Source of the DNA: Comamonadaceae bacterium
GTDB lineage: Bacteria; Pseudomonadota; Gammaproteobacteria; Burkholderiales; Burkholderiaceae_C
Assembly (NCBI GenBank): GCA_947452785.1
Contig: CANGDZ010000004.1
Location: 1-64,000 of the forward strand
Direction of reading: 5' to 3'
DNA: 64,000 nucleotides
In this document: piece by piece, positions 12,212 to 24,501 of the stretch
Numbering within the stretch: the stretch's first letter is position 1
Layout: the number at the start of each line of letters is the position of its first letter
Position numbers and translations under genes: made by a program
Notes under the pieces: generated by a model
Told to the model about the DNA's origin: nothing
Seen by the model: only the letters and a program-made list of their open reading frames with translations
The model's database searches: none

Positions 12212-12312
12212 ATCCGGCCATTATAAAAGTACCCCACACCGAAACCGGGGTTTTCTTGAAATCCAGCCTGAAACGCCGGTTCCCGCTGGAATTGACGGCA
12301 CAATCTCAGCGC

Positions 12313-12594
12313 ATGAGCTTCTTGCAAATGGTGCTGCACCTGTTGTTTTTCTTTCTGCCCGCCTTGGCCTTGGCAGCGTGCAGCGTGCTGTGCAGCGCTT
12401 GGCGATTTCGCCCCGGCGCTTCCACACCATGGACACGCCGCTGGGCCTGGAATGCGGCTGCGGGTGCGTTGGTGTTGCTGGCGGGCTTGGTCGTTTTTGA
12501 CAACGACGGCAAGATGGCCACTTACGCCGCCTTGGTCGTGGTCAGTGCTACGGTCGAGTGGGTGTTGCAAAAAGGCTGGCGGGCGCGCTTATGA
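12313..12594 (+). CDS. Small membrane protein of unknown function
   Basis: MSFLQMVLHLLFFFLPALALAACSVLCSAW...; several hydrophobic segments. Confidence 0.6.
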   Translation: MSFLQMVLHLLFFFLPALALAACSVLCSAWRFRPGASTPWTRRWAWNAAAGALVLLAGLVVFDNDGKMATYAALVVVSATVEWVLQKGWRARL

Positions 12595-12643
12595 CTTTGG
12601 CGCTGAGAGCCGCCCTGTAATTGGCTTGCTTATCTGTACGCAA

Positions 12644-13413
12644 TCACGTCGGGCTGAACAGGTCCACCCGGTCGGTGATGATGCCGTCGGTGCCCAGTGC
12701 CAGCAAATGCGCTGAGGCCCATTCGTCGTTCACGGTGTAGCTCAGGCAGCGCATGCCTGCGGCGTGTACCTGTTCCACGGTCTGCGTGTCCCACAGCGCG
12801 TAGTTGCACACCACAGCTTGGCAGCCCAGTTCTTGGGCTTGCGCCAACCAACCGTCACGCCAACTATCAAGAAGCAGGCCGCGCGGCAAATGCGGCGCGG
12901 TGGCTTTCGCGCCAGCCAAGGCCTCGGGTTGGAACGAAGTCAACAAGGGCGCGATCTCTGTGCCCGATTCGGCACCTGCCCACAAGGCCGCAGCCTCGCG
13001 GCCCACCACTTCGCCCGTGTGTCGTTCGGTGCCTGGCGTGGGTTTGATTTCGATGTTCAGCAGGTAGTGGTTGTGGCGGCAAAACCGGGCCAGATTGGCC
13101 AGCGTGAGCAACGGCTCGCCCGCATAGGCGCGTGAGTGCCAGCTGCCGGCGTCCAGTTGAGCCAAGTCGTGCCAAGGCTGATCCCCGCCCACGCCGTGGC
13201 CGTTGGTGGTGCGGTTCAAGGTGGCGTCGTGCATCAAGAACACCACGCCGTCGCTGCTGAGTTTGGCGTCGCATTCGAACATGCGGTAACCGTGCTGCGC
13301 GCCCAGTCGGAAAGCGACCAAGGTGTTCTCGGGTGCCAGTTTGCCTGCGCCGCGGTGCGCGACCCAGCGGGGGTAAGGCCAGTCGGGTAATGCGTGGGGT
13401 GGCGAGGCGTTGT

Positions 13414-13417
<4 letters not shown>
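12644..13417 (-). CDS. ugpQ: Glycerophosphodiester phosphodiesterase
   Basis: [58 protein letters not shown]; 3' of ugpC. Confidence 0.95.
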
Positions 13418-14442
<1,025 letters not shown>

Positions 14443-14445
14443 GCG

Positions 14446-15297
14446 TTATTTCTCGGTATCGACCAGGCCCTTGACGAACCATTTCTGCATCAGGACCACC
14501 ACCAGCGCGGGCGGCAACATGGCCAAGATGGCGGTCGCCATGACCAAATTCCATTCCACTTGGCCGTCTGCTCCCGCCGTCATGCTGCGGATGCCCATGA
14601 CGATCGGGTACATGCGCTCTTCGGTGCTCATCAGCAAGGGCCAAAGGTACTGGTTCCAGCCGTAAATGAACTGGATTACAAACAAGGCCGCCATGCTGGT
14701 GCGCGACAGAGGCAGCAACACATCCCAAAAGAAGCGCATCGGCGAGGCGCCATCCATCTTGGCGGCTTCAGCCAGTTCATCGGGCACGGTCAAGAAAAAC
14801 TGTCGGAACAAAAAAGTGGCTGTGGCCGAGGCAATCAACGGGATGGTCAAGCCAGCAAAGCTGTTGACCATGCCAAAGTCGGCGATCACTTGGTAGGTGG
14901 GCACAATGCGCACCTCGACCGGCAGCATCAGTGTGACAAAAATGCCCCAGAACACGACTTTGCGAAACGGGAAGTTGAAATAAACGAGCGCAAAAGCGCT
15001 GAGCAAAGAAATGGTGATCTTGCCAAAAGCAATGCTCAGGGCGGTGACCAAGCTGACCCACATCATGCGGGCCACAGGCACTTGGCTGGTCACGCCAGGG
15101 CCCTCACCCATCAAGATGGTGCGGTAGTTGGTCCAAGCATCTTGGCCAAACCAGAGGGGAATCGGTGATTGCGCCATCTCTTGCGCTGAATGGGTGGAAC
15201 CCACCAAGGCCAGGTAGATGGGAAAGACGATGATCAGCACACCCAGGGCTAAAAGGGCATGCGAGAAAAAGTCAAGCCAGCGGTGTCGTTCAACCAT
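14446..15297 (-). CDS. ugpE: sn-glycerol-3-phosphate ABC transporter permease
   Basis: Membrane permease, EAAKMDGASPMRFFWDVLLPLSR EAA loop. Confidence 0.93.
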   Translation of the reverse strand: MVERHRWLDFFSHALLALGVLIIVFPIYLALVGSTHSAQEMAQSPIPLWFGQDAWTNYRTILMGEGPGVTSQVPVARMMWVSLVTALSIAFGKITISLLSAFALVYFNFPFRKVVFWGIFVTLMLPVEVRIVPTYQVIADFGMVNSFAGLTIPLIASATATFLFRQFFLTVPDELAEAAKMDGASPMRFFWDVLLPLSRTSMAALFVIQFIYGWNQYLWPLLMSTEERMYPIVMGIRSMTAGADGQVEWNLVMATAILAMLPPALVVVLMQKWFVKGLVDTEK

Positions 15298-15298
15298 G

Positions 15299-16192
15299 TC
15301 AGTAATTTACTTTGCGTTCAACATAGCGAAATTGCAGCACGGTCAGGCTGATCACGATCACCATCAGGATCACCGACTGGGCTGCCGAGCCACCCAGGTC
15401 CATGGCTTTGAAGCCATCAAAGTAGACCTTGTAAACCAGGATGGCGGTGTCCTTGCCTGGGCCGCCTTTGGTGGTGGCGTCCACAATGCCGAAGGTTTCA
15501 AAAAAGGCGTACACGGTGTTCACCACCAGCAAGAAAAAGGTGGTGGGCGTGAGCAAGGGCAATTGCACGGTCCAAAACCGCTGCCAGACGCTGGCACCGT
15601 CAATCGACGCAGCTTCGACCAATGATTTCGGAATGCTTTGAAATCCGGCCAGGAAAAACAAGAAGTTGTAGGAAATTTGCTTCCAGACGGAGGCGATGAC
15701 GATCAAGGTCATGGCGTGCGAGCTGTTGAGCAAAATATCCCAATGGACGCCGCACTTCTCTAGCAGGTAGGCGACCAAGCCCACCGATGGTGAGAACAAA
15801 AAGAGCCACAGCACACCGGCCACCACGGGTGCGACGGCGTAGGGCAAGATCAACAGACTGCGGTAAATCCAGATGCCGCGCACAATGCGATCAGCAAAAA
15901 ATGCCAGGAGCAAGGACAAGGAAATACCCAGACCCGCCACCAGCACGGAAAACAAGGCCGTGGTTTTGAACGAGGCCAGGTAGGTGTCATCGCGCCACAA
16001 AGCGGCAAAGTTTTCCAAGCCGTTCCATTGCACCGAAGTGCCAAAAGCATCGGACTGTTGCAAAGACTGCACCAAGGCCTGACCTGCGGGCCAAAAGAAA
16101 AACGCCAAAATAATGAAGCCTTGGGGCGCAATCAGCACCCAAGGCAACCAGCGTGAACGGAAAAGTACTTTTTTATCGCTGCTCAAAATCAC
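15299..16192 (-). CDS. ugpA: sn-glycerol-3-phosphate ABC transporter permease (GTG start as drawn)
   Basis: Membrane permease, [32 protein letters not shown] loop. Confidence 0.93.
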   Translation of the reverse strand: MILSSDKKVLFRSRWLPWVLIAPQGFIILAFFFWPAGQALVQSLQQSDAFGTSVQWNGLENFAALWRDDTYLASFKTTALFSVLVAGLGISLSLLLAFFADRIVRGIWIYRSLLILPYAVAPVVAGVLWLFLFSPSVGLVAYLLEKCGVHWDILLNSSHAMTLIVIASVWKQISYNFLFFLAGFQSIPKSLVEAASIDGASVWQRFWTVQLPLLTPTTFFLLVVNTVYAFFETFGIVDATTKGGPGKDTAILVYKVYFDGFKAMDLGGSAAQSVILMVIVISLTVLQFRYVERKVNY

Positions 16193-16194
16193 TC

Positions 16195-16224
16195 AAGCCA
16201 GCAGACTTTCGCGTCTGCTGGCTT
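16195..16224. promoter_or_regulatory. Perfect 12-bp stem-loop between ugpB and ugpA
   Basis: AAGCCAGCAGAC-TTTCGC-GTCTGCTGGCTT; no T-tract on the minus-strand 3' side. Confidence 0.75.
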
Positions 16225-16247
16225 GCCTTCTGTGAAGCCCTGAAGAA

Positions 16248-17561
16248 TCAGGACTTGTTGGCTTTTTCGAATTTTTCCAGCAACTCGTTGCCGCGCTTGA
16301 CGATGCTGTCCAAGGCTTCTTTGGCAGATTTTTTACCCGCCCAGACCTGCTCCAACTCTTCGTCTTCAATGGTGCGAATCTGCACATAGTTGCCCAAACG
16401 GATGCCGCGCGACTTTTCAGTGGTCTTGCGGATCATCTGGTTGACCGACACGTCCGTACCTGGATTTTGCTTGTAAAAACCAGATTCCTCAGTCATCTTG
16501 AAAGACGCCATGGTCACAGGCAGGTAACCGGTGCGCTTGTGGTTAGCGGACTGGATCGCAGGGTCCGACAGGTAGTTGAAGAATGCGGCCACGCCTTTGT
16601 ATTCTTCAGCTTTTTTACCGGCCATGGCCCATAAGCTGGCGCCACCGATCACGGTGTTTTGCGGCGCACCGGCCACATCGGGGTAGTAAGGCAAGGTGCC
16701 GACGGCGAACTTGAATTTGGCATTCTTGCTCACGCCTGCGTAAGCAGCAGAAGAGTTGATGCTGATCGCACATTCACCCGATTCAAAATTGGCACCGGCG
16801 TTGCCAGCACGACCCTTGTAAACAAACAAGCCTTGTTGGGCCATGTTGCCCAAGTTTTCAATGTGGCGCACATGCAAAGGCGAATTCAGCACCAAGCGGG
16901 CGTCCATGCCCTTCATGCCGTTGCCTTTGGTGGCCAGTTCGGTGTTGTGCCAGGTGGAGAAGCTCTCCAGCTGGGTCCAGCCTTGCCATGCGGTAGTGAA
17001 CGGGCACTTGTGGCCGTTAGCCTTGAGCTTGGCCGCGGCCAAAGCGACTTCAGGCCAAGTTTGGGGCAATTTCTCGGTCGACACGCCGGCGGCCTTCAAT
17101 GCATCCAAGTTCACCCACATCACCGTGGTGGAACTGTTAAAGGGGAAGGACATCATCTGGCCGTTGGGCGCGGTGTAGTAACCCGACACGGCTGGCACAT
17201 AAGCCTTGGCGTCAAACTTGTAGCCGCCATCGCGCATGATTTTTTCAACTGGAATGACCACGCCTTTGGAGGCAGAAGCCATCATCGTCGCAGTGCCCAC
17301 CTCAAAGACTTGCAGAATATGCGGTGCATTGCCGGTCCGGTAGGCCGCCACTGCAGCAGTCATGGACTCGTCATAGTTACCCTTGAAGACAGGAACCACT
17401 TTGTAGTCTTTTTGTGTGGCATTGAAATCTTTGGCGATGTCACCCACCCAGTCGCCCAAAGCGCCGGACATGGAGTGCCACCATTGGATTTCGGTTTGGG
17501 CCTGCGCCGACATGCTGCTGGCGGCAAGCGCCATGGCAGCCAGTGTGAATTTGAATTTCAT
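16248..17561 (-). CDS. ugpB: sn-glycerol-3-phosphate periplasmic binding protein
   Basis: Signal peptide MKFKFTLAAMALAASSMSAQAQ; TEIQWWHSMSGALGDWVGDIAKDFN. Confidence 0.95.
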   Translation of the reverse strand: MKFKFTLAAMALAASSMSAQAQTEIQWWHSMSGALGDWVGDIAKDFNATQKDYKVVPVFKGNYDESMTAAVAAYRTGNAPHILQVFEVGTATMMASASKGVVIPVEKIMRDGGYKFDAKAYVPAVSGYYTAPNGQMMSFPFNSSTTVMWVNLDALKAAGVSTEKLPQTWPEVALAAAKLKANGHKCPFTTAWQGWTQLESFSTWHNTELATKGNGMKGMDARLVLNSPLHVRHIENLGNMAQQGLFVYKGRAGNAGANFESGECAISINSSAAYAGVSKNAKFKFAVGTLPYYPDVAGAPQNTVIGGASLWAMAGKKAEEYKGVAAFFNYLSDPAIQSANHKRTGYLPVTMASFKMTEESGFYKQNPGTDVSVNQMIRKTTEKSRGIRLGNYVQIRTIEDEELEQVWAGKKSAKEALDSIVKRGNELLEKFEKANKS

Positions 17562-17794
17562 TGCGTCGTCCTAAAGGGTGGAAGTTGGACACACCATAAC
17601 GTGTTTGTGTGACATTTTGATTAAGGATCCGTGATGCAGGAATGACAATTCGGGGTTTCCATAAGGTTTGCTTGTTTGTGCAACCCTGGTGAAGAAGTGA
17701 CTTCACGGGGAAGGGTTATGTTGCACTGCGATAAAATCGCCCCTCAGCCTATGGCGCACACCTGTGCCTGGTCCAGGCTGCGACTGGTTAGACA

Positions 17795-20700
17795 ATGAAC
17801 GCACCCACAACGCTCCAAAACCTGATGCAAGCCGACGAGTCGGCGCCGCGCCTGCGCGAGATTCCCTACAACTACACCAGTTTCTCGGACCGGGAAATTG
17901 TGATTCGTCTTTTGGGCTCCCGCGCCTGGGAGTTGCTGAACCAGCTGCGCCAGGAACGGCGTACCGGCCGTTCGGCCCGCATGCTGTACGAGGTGCTGGG
18001 TGATATTTGGGTGGTGCAGCGCAATCCCTACCTGCAAGACGATTTGCTGGACAACCTCGGCCGGCGCCAAATGCTGGTCGACGCCCTGAACCACCGTCTG
18101 GGCGAAGTGCAAAAGCGCCGTACCCCCGAAGCCGATGCGCCCCGTGATGCGCTGGTGGGCGAATTGCTGACCCTGGCGCAACAGGCCTTGAAAGCTTTTG
18201 ACCAGGCCATTGCGGCCATGGCCAGCTTGCGTCGCCAGACACAAAAAGCCCTGGGCCGCCTGACGGCCAAAGACAACATCAAGTTTGACGCGCTGTCGCG
18301 CGTCAGCCATGTGACCGACGCCACCGACTGGCGTGTGGAATACCCGTTTGTGGTGCTCACGCCCGACAGCGAAGCCGAAATGGCGCAGCTGGTCAAAGGC
18401 TGTATTGAGCTGGAGCTGACCATCATTCCGCGTGGCGGTGGCACCGGTTACACCGGCGGCGCGATCCCGTTGACTTGGCAAAGCGTGGTGATCAACACCG
18501 AAAAGCTCGAAGGCATGAGCCAGGTGGAACTGCTGGACCTGCCGGGTGTGGACCGCCCCGTGCCCACGCTGTGGACTGAAGCCGGTGTGGTCACGCAGCG
18601 CGTGGCCGATGCGGCTGAGCGCGCAGGTTTTGTGTTTGCGGTTGACCCGACCTCGGCCGAGGCCAGCTGCATCGGAGGCAACGTCGCCATGAACGCCGGT
18701 GGCAAAAAAGCCGTGCTGTGGGGCACAGCGCTCGACAACTTGGCCAGCTGGCGCATGGTCACGCCCGACGCCGAATGGCTGGATGTGGTGCGCATGGACC
18801 ACAACATGGGCAAGATCCACGACGCCGAAGTGGCCACCTTTGAGCTGCGCTACTTCAAAGCCGACGGCAAAACTCCGCTGCGCACCGAAACCTTGGTGAT
18901 TCCCGGCAAAACGTTCCGCAAGGAAGGCCTGGGCAAGGACGTGACTGACAAGTTTTTGGCCGGTTTGCCGGGCGTGCAAAAAGAGGGCTGTGATGGCCTG
19001 ATCACCAGCGCCCGCTGGGTGTTGCACCGCATGCCCGAACACACCCGCACCGTGTGCATGGAGTTCTTTGGCAACGCCAAAGACGCCGTGCCCAGCATTG
19101 TGGAGATCAAAGACTTCATGTTTGCCGAGCAAAAACGCTCGGGCGTACTTCTGGCCGGCTTGGAGCATTTGGACGAGCGCTACATGCGCGCCGTGGGTTA
19201 CACCACCAAGTCCAAGCGCGGTCATTTTCCCAAGATGCTGTTGCTGGCCGACATTGCCGGCGACAACCCCGATGACGTGGCACGCGTGACGTCTGAGGTG
19301 GTGCGCTTGGCCAACTCACGCAGTGGCGAAGGCTTTGTCGCCATCAGCCCTGAAGCGCGCAAGAAATTCTGGGCCGACCGCAAACGCACGGCCGCCATCA
19401 GCCGCCACACCAACGCCTTCAAGGTCAACGAAGATGTGGTGATCCCGCTGCCGCGCATGGCCGAGTACACCGATGGCATCGAGTACATCAACATCGACTT
19501 GAGCTTGCGCAATAAGCTGGCCCTGTGCAACGAGCTGGAGCAGTTTTTGGCACGCGGCAACTTGCCCTTGGGCAAGCAAGAGGACGCCAACGACATTCCC
19601 GCCGCCGAGCTGCTCGAAGAGCGCGTGGGTCAAGCATTGGCGGTGGTGCGCGAGACGCGTGCCTTGTGGCAAGGTTGGCTGAACGACCTGGACGGTTTGT
19701 TTTTGCCTTTGCAAGACCACAGTCTGCGCGCCAGCTGGAAAACCCAGATTCGCGAGCCTTTGCGCGCTATTTTTTCGGGCGCAGCTTTCGAGCCGATCCT
19801 GTCCGAATGCACCGCCATTCACAAACGTGTGCTCAAAGGGCGCGTGTGGGTGGCCTTGCATATGCATGCCGGTGACGGCAATGTGCACACCAACATCCCG
19901 GTCAACAGCGACAACTACGACATGCTGCAAACCGCGCATGAAGCGGTCACCCGCATCATGGCGTTGGCGCGCAGCCTGGACGGCGTGATCTCTGGCGAGC
20001 ATGGCATTGGCATCACCAAGCTCGAATTCATGAGCGATGCCGAGTTGCAACCGTTTGCCGATTACAAACAGCGCGTTGACCCGCAAGGGCGCTTTAACAA
20101 AGGCAAGTTGATGCGCCATGTCAAAGGCCCGCAAGGCGAAACCTTGCAAGCCGATTTGACCAACGCCTACACCCCCAGCTTTGGCCTGATGGGCCATGAA
20201 TCGCTGATCATGCAGCAGTCGGACATTGGCGACATTGCGGCCAGCGTGAAAGACTGCTTGCGCTGCGGCAAGTGCAAACCCGTGTGCGCCACCCATGTGC
20301 CGCGCGCCAATTTGCTGTACAGCCCACGCAACAAAATTTTGGCCACTTCCCTGCTGGTGGAAGCCTTTTTGTACGAAGAGCAAACCCGCCGCGGCGTGTC
20401 GATCAAGCATTGGCAAGAGTTTGAGGACGTGGCCGACCATTGCACGGTGTGTCACAAATGCCTGTCGCCTTGCCCGGTGAAGATCGACTTTGGCGACGTG
20501 ACCATGAACATGCGCAATTTGCTGCGCAAGATGGGCAAGAAGAGTTTCCGTCCGGGTAATGCCGCAGCCATGTTCATGCTCAACGCGACCAACCCCGAAA
20601 CCATCAAGCTTGCGCGCGCCGCCATGGTGGGTGTGGGTATGCGGGCGCAGCGTTTTGTGGCCGGCCTGCTCAAGGGCGTGGCGCGCAAGCAGACCAGTGC

Positions 20701-21667
20701 ACCGCCTGCTTCGGTGGGCGCAGCGCCCATCAAAGAGCAGGTGATTCATTTCATCAATAAAAAGATGCCGGGCAACCTGCCCAAGAAAACTGCACGCGCT
20801 TTGCTCGACATTGAAGACAACAATTACGTGCCGATCATTCGCAATCCGCAAGCCACCACCGCGGAGACCGAGGCGGTATTTTATTTCCCTGGTTGCGGCT
20901 CGGAGCGTTTGTTCAGCCAAGTGGGTTTGGCCACACAGGCCATGCTGTGGCATGCGGGTGTGCAAACCGTATTGCCACCGGGCTACCTGTGTTGCGGCTA
21001 CCCGCAAAAAGGTTCGGGTCAATTTGACAAAGCCGATCAAATCATCACCGACAACCGGGTGCTGTTCCACCGCGTCGCCAACACGCTGAACTACCTGGAC
21101 ATCAAAACCGTGGTGGTCAGTTGCGGCACCTGCTATGACCAGTTGCAGGGCTACCAATTCGACAAGATCTTCCCTGGTTGTCGCATCATCGACATTCACG
21201 AGTTCTTGCTTGAAAAGGGCATCAAACTCGAATCGCAGGGTGCGTACCTGTTCCATGATCCATGCCACAGCCCAATGAAGTTGCAGGAACCCATGAAGAC
21301 CGTCAAAGCCTTGCTGGGCGATCAGGTGATCCAGTCCGAGCGCTGCTGCGGCGAGTCGGGCACATTGGGCGTGACGCGTCCTGACATTGCCACGCAGGTG
21401 CGCTTTCGCAAGGAAGAAGAACTGCTCAAGGGCGAAGCCGCTTTGCGTGCCAGCGGTGCGCTGGCGCCGCAAGCCAACGTCAAAATATTGACCAGTTGCC
21501 CTAGCTGTTTGCAAGGCTTGTCGCGCTATGGTGACGACATGAAGAATGGTCTGCTCGAAGCCGACTACATCGTGGTCGAAATGGCCAAGCACATCCTGGG
21601 TGAAAACTGGATGCCTGAGTATGTGAGTGCCGCCAACGCCGGTGGCATCGAGCGCGTGCTCGTTTAA
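17795..21667 (+). CDS. Fused FAD-linked oxidase / CCG-domain Fe-S oxidoreductase (GlcD-GlcF-like fusion, DUF3683 N-terminus)
   Basis: [18 protein letters not shown]-binding motif; [11 protein letters not shown] and [11 protein letters not shown] 4Fe-4S motifs; GCGSERLF...CCGYPQKG and DPCHSPMK...[12 protein letters not shown] motifs. Confidence 0.88.
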   Translation: MNAPTTLQNLMQADESAPRLREIPYNYTSFSDREIVIRLLGSRAWELLNQLRQERRTGRSARMLYEVLGDIWVVQRNPYLQDDLLDNLGRRQMLVDALNHRLGEVQKRRTPEADAPRDALVGELLTLAQQALKAFDQAIAAMASLRRQTQKALGRLTAKDNIKFDALSRVSHVTDATDWRVEYPFVVLTPDSEAEMAQLVKGCIELELTIIPRGGGTGYTGGAIPLTWQSVVINTEKLEGMSQVELLDLPGVDRPVPTLWTEAGVVTQRVADAAERAGFVFAVDPTSAEASCIGGNVAMNAGGKKAVLWGTALDNLASWRMVTPDAEWLDVVRMDHNMGKIHDAEVATFELRYFKADGKTPLRTETLVIPGKTFRKEGLGKDVTDKFLAGLPGVQKEGCDGLITSARWVLHRMPEHTRTVCMEFFGNAKDAVPSIVEIKDFMFAEQKRSGVLLAGLEHLDERYMRAVGYTTKSKRGHFPKMLLLADIAGDNPDDVARVTSEVVRLANSRSGEGFVAISPEARKKFWADRKRTAAISRHTNAFKVNEDVVIPLPRMAEYTDGIEYINIDLSLRNKLALCNELEQFLARGNLPLGKQEDANDIPAAELLEERVGQALAVVRETRALWQGWLNDLDGLFLPLQDHSLRASWKTQIREPLRAIFSGAAFEPILSECTAIHKRVLKGRVWVALHMHAGDGNVHTNIPVNSDNYDMLQTAHEAVTRIMALARSLDGVISGEHGIGITKLEFMSDAELQPFADYKQRVDPQGRFNKGKLMRHVKGPQGETLQADLTNAYTPSFGLMGHESLIMQQSDIGDIAASVKDCLRCGKCKPVCATHVPRANLLYSPRNKILATSLLVEAFLYEEQTRRGVSIKHWQEFEDVADHCTVCHKCLSPCPVKIDFGDVTMNMRNLLRKMGKKSFRPGNAAAMFMLNATNPETIKLARAAMVGVGMRAQRFVAGLLKGVARKQTSAPPASVGAAPIKEQVIHFINKKMPGNLPKKTARALLDIEDNNYVPIIRNPQATTAETEAVFYFPGCGSERLFSQVGLATQAMLWHAGVQTVLPPGYLCCGYPQKGSGQFDKADQIITDNRVLFHRVANTLNYLDIKTVVVSCGTCYDQLQGYQFDKIFPGCRIIDIHEFLLEKGIKLESQGAYLFHDPCHSPMKLQEPMKTVKALLGDQVIQSERCCGESGTLGVTRPDIATQVRFRKEEELLKGEAALRASGALAPQANVKILTSCPSCLQGLSRYGDDMKNGLLEADYIVVEMAKHILGENWMPEYVSAANAGGIERVLV

Positions 21668-21681
21668 TCTGAAAGTGCCCC

Positions 21682-22098
21682 ATGGCCGGTTTGACCAAAG
21701 ACACCCCGACGCCCGAGTCGCTTACTGTGCACAGCCAATCGCGGGTGCTGGAGGTGGGGTTCTCTGACGGGGTGCAGTTTCGCATTCCCTTTGAGTTGAT
21801 GCGTGTGTACTCCCCTTCGGCCGAGGTGCAGGGGCACGGCCCAGGCCAAGAAGTGCTGCAAACCGGTAAGCGTCAGGTGGGTATCGAGAGCTTGGAGCCG
21901 GTGGGCAACTATGCCGTCAAGCCGACTTTTTCTGATGGACACGAATCAGGCTTGTTCACGTGGGAGTACTTGTACTTTCTCGGTTCTGAGCAAGAGGTGC
22001 TGTGGACGCAGTACCATGACCGCCTGAGCGTCGCCGGTGTTGATCGCGACGCGCCGATGACCTCTGCGGCGGGCAGCAACTGCGGCCATTCCCATTAA
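21682..22098 (+). CDS. DUF971 / gamma-butyrobetaine hydroxylase-like N-terminal domain protein
   Basis: [34 protein letters not shown]...[24 protein letters not shown]; upstream of ubiE. Confidence 0.88.
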   Translation: MAGLTKDTPTPESLTVHSQSRVLEVGFSDGVQFRIPFELMRVYSPSAEVQGHGPGQEVLQTGKRQVGIESLEPVGNYAVKPTFSDGHESGLFTWEYLYFLGSEQEVLWTQYHDRLSVAGVDRDAPMTSAAGSNCGHSH

Positions 22099-22120
22099 AT
22101 CTTGCCCTGAAAGCACACCC

Positions 22121-22852
22121 ATGAGCTCGACCCATTTCGGATTCAAAACGGTGGATGAAACTGCCAAAGCCCAACATGTGCGTGGCGTGTTCGACTCGGT
22201 GGCCTCTAAATACGATGTGATGAACGACCTGATGTCGGCGGGGCTGCATCGCGTCTGGAAGGCCTATACCGTGCAGGTGGCCAACTTGAAAGAAGGCGAT
22301 CAGGTGCTGGACATCGCCGGCGGCACGGGCGACTTGGCTTTGGCATTTTCCAAAAAAGTGGGCGCTTCAGGTCGGGTGGTGCACACCGACATCAATGAAG
22401 CCATGCTGTCTACGGGGCGCGATCGTTTGCTCAATTTGGGCGTGGTCTTGCCTACCTTGGTGTGTGATGCCGAGCAGCTGCCGTTCCCAGATGGACATTT
22501 CAACCTGGTCAGCGTGGCCTTTGGCCTGCGCAACATGACCCACAAAGACCTGGCCTTGAAAGAGATGCGCCGTGTATTGAAACCCGGTGGCAAGTTGTTG
22601 GTGCTGGAGTTTTCCAAAGTCGCCAAGCCCTTGCAAAAATTCTACGACTGGTACAGCTTCAAGGTCTTGCCGCCCATGGGCAAACTGGTGGCCGGTGACG
22701 ACAGCAGTTACCGCTACCTGGCGGAATCGATTCGCATGCACCCCGACCAAGAAGCGCTTAAAACCCTTATGAAAAGTAGCGGTTTTGGCCATGTGGATTT
22801 TCACAATCTGAGCGCAGGGGTGGTAGCCTTGCACGTCGGCATCAAATGCTGA
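22121..22852 (+). CDS. ubiE: Demethylmenaquinone/ubiquinone methyltransferase
   Basis: [47 protein letters not shown]. Confidence 0.97.
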   Translation: MSSTHFGFKTVDETAKAQHVRGVFDSVASKYDVMNDLMSAGLHRVWKAYTVQVANLKEGDQVLDIAGGTGDLALAFSKKVGASGRVVHTDINEAMLSTGRDRLLNLGVVLPTLVCDAEQLPFPDGHFNLVSVAFGLRNMTHKDLALKEMRRVLKPGGKLLVLEFSKVAKPLQKFYDWYSFKVLPPMGKLVAGDDSSYRYLAESIRMHPDQEALKTLMKSSGFGHVDFHNLSAGVVALHVGIKC

Positions 22853-22895
22853 TGGGTGTTGAACTGCCACTACGGCTGCCTTCCTTGGAGACATT

Positions 22896-23870
22896 GTGAA
22901 AAAATTTGTGAATTTGTTCTTGGTCTTGATCCTGGCTTTGGGCGGCTTGAATGCCGAGGCCAAACGCATGGGCGGGGGCCGATCCATGGGACAACAATCG
23001 GGAAATGTGATGCAGCGCGAGGCCGTGAAACCTGGCGTGCCAGCGCAGCAAGTCGCTCCTGCGGGCGTGAACAAACCGGCCACTCCTGCGGCCGCACCTG
23101 CCAAAAGGCCTTGGGGCGCGATGCTGGGTGGTTTGGCCGCCGGCCTGGGCTTGGCTTGGTTGGCACACAGCTTAGGCATGGGCGAGGCCATGGGCAATAT
23201 CTTGATGTTCGGCTTGCTGGCTTTTGCGGCCATGGCCTTGATCGGTTGGTTCATGCGCAATCGTCAAGCCGGGGGCGCAATGGGGTCCGGTGGCTTGGCT
23301 TACCAAGGTGCGGGCAACACAGCTACCTCGCCTGAAGTGCTGCGCCAATACAACCCTGAAAAAGTGGGTAACGACGCTTCGGCCCGTCCTTGGGAGGCGA
23401 ATGCCACCACTTTCGACAGTACGGCCCCAGCCGCCACCGGCTCCATGATCGGTTCGGCTTTGAATGGCCCGCAGAGCTGGGGCACACCTGCGGGCTTTGA
23501 TGCCGACGGTTTCTTAAGCGCCGCCAAGCGCAACTTCAACACCTTGCAGGACGCTTGGGATCGCTCCGACATCAGCATGCTGCGTTCCATGATGACCGAC
23601 TCCATGCTGAGCGAAATTCAGGCGCAGTTGGCCGAGCGTGAAGCCACGGCCTCGGGTCAACCGAATAAGACAGAAGTCCTCATGTTGGAAGCCCAGTTGC
23701 TTGGCATTGAAGAGTTGCCGGATGTCTATATGGCCAGCGTGGAGTTCAACGGCATGATCCGTGAAGAAGCCCATGCCAGCCCGAGCCCCTTCCGTGAGGT
23801 GTGGAACATGACGAAACCGCGCCAGGGCGGCAGTGGCTGGTTGGTCGCAGGCGTTCAAGCGCTGCAGTAA
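22896..23870 (+). CDS. Tim44-like domain membrane protein
   Basis: Signal peptide, GGGRSMG motif, Tim44-like C-terminus FLSAAKRNFNTLQDAWDRSDISMLRSMMTDSMLSEIQAQL. Confidence 0.85.
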   Translation: MKKFVNLFLVLILALGGLNAEAKRMGGGRSMGQQSGNVMQREAVKPGVPAQQVAPAGVNKPATPAAAPAKRPWGAMLGGLAAGLGLAWLAHSLGMGEAMGNILMFGLLAFAAMALIGWFMRNRQAGGAMGSGGLAYQGAGNTATSPEVLRQYNPEKVGNDASARPWEANATTFDSTAPAATGSMIGSALNGPQSWGTPAGFDADGFLSAAKRNFNTLQDAWDRSDISMLRSMMTDSMLSEIQAQLAEREATASGQPNKTEVLMLEAQLLGIEELPDVYMASVEFNGMIREEAHASPSPFREVWNMTKPRQGGSGWLVAGVQALQ

Positions 23871-23934
23871 GGGCTTTCACATTTGCAGACCGAATTCGCG
23901 GGAAACCCCGTGCTTTCGGGAATAATCGGGGACT

Positions 23935-24501
23935 ATGGCAACACAGTCCCCTTTTTCTTTGGCCGCCCAGGCTTTGCAACAGTTTGGCGCATCCCTGACG
24001 CCGCCCACCTGGGTGATGGATGAAACCCTGAATCGCGTGGTTCTGTTTGTGAACCATGTGCTGATGCAAGAGCCCGAAGCCATGCGCCGCCTGGCGCGGC
24101 AAAAAGGCCAGCGCATTGAGTTGCAATGGCAAAGGTTCACTCTGCAACTGTCGCCAACGCCTGCAGGCTTATTTGAGCGTTTGCAGTCTGATGGTTTTGA
24201 TTTGCGTTTGACCGCCACCGACGAATCACCCTTGGACATTGCCACAGCCTTGCTGCGCGGCGACAAACCCAGCGTGCGCGTGGAGGGCGATGTGCAGTTG
24301 GCTGCTGAAGTCAATTGGCTGATCGACCATGTGCGTTGGGACGCCGAAGAAGATTTAGCGCGACTGATCGGCGACGCCCCCGCCCACACGCTGGCGCAGT
24401 GGGCGCGCCACGCCATGGCAGCGTTAAAAAGCTTCACGACTCAGAAATTCAACGCCCAACGTCAGGCCTCGGATGAGCCGACACCGAAGGCCAATTCATG
24501 A
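23935..24501 (+). CDS. ubiJ: Ubiquinone biosynthesis accessory factor UbiJ (SCP2-like)
   Basis: SCP2-like sequence located between ubiE and ubiB, overlapping ubiB. Confidence 0.8.
   Translation: MATQSPFSLAAQALQQFGASLTPPTWVMDETLNRVVLFVNHVLMQEPEAMRRLARQKGQRIELQWQRFTLQLSPTPAGLFERLQSDGFDLRLTATDESPLDIATALLRGDKPSVRVEGDVQLAAEVNWLIDHVRWDAEEDLARLIGDAPAHTLAQWARHAMAALKSFTTQKFNAQRQASDEPTPKANS

Noticed and set aside
17562-17794. Possible Pho box upstream of ugpB
   Set aside because: TGTCA half-sites are present (minus strand near 17611 and 17643) but not with the expected 11-bp spacing; cannot be supported by eye.
19316-21592. 758-aa minus-strand ORF opposite the FAD/Fe-S oxidase (also 17744-19225)
   Set aside because: Same shadow-ORF pattern; the plus strand encodes clear FAD and Fe-S motifs.
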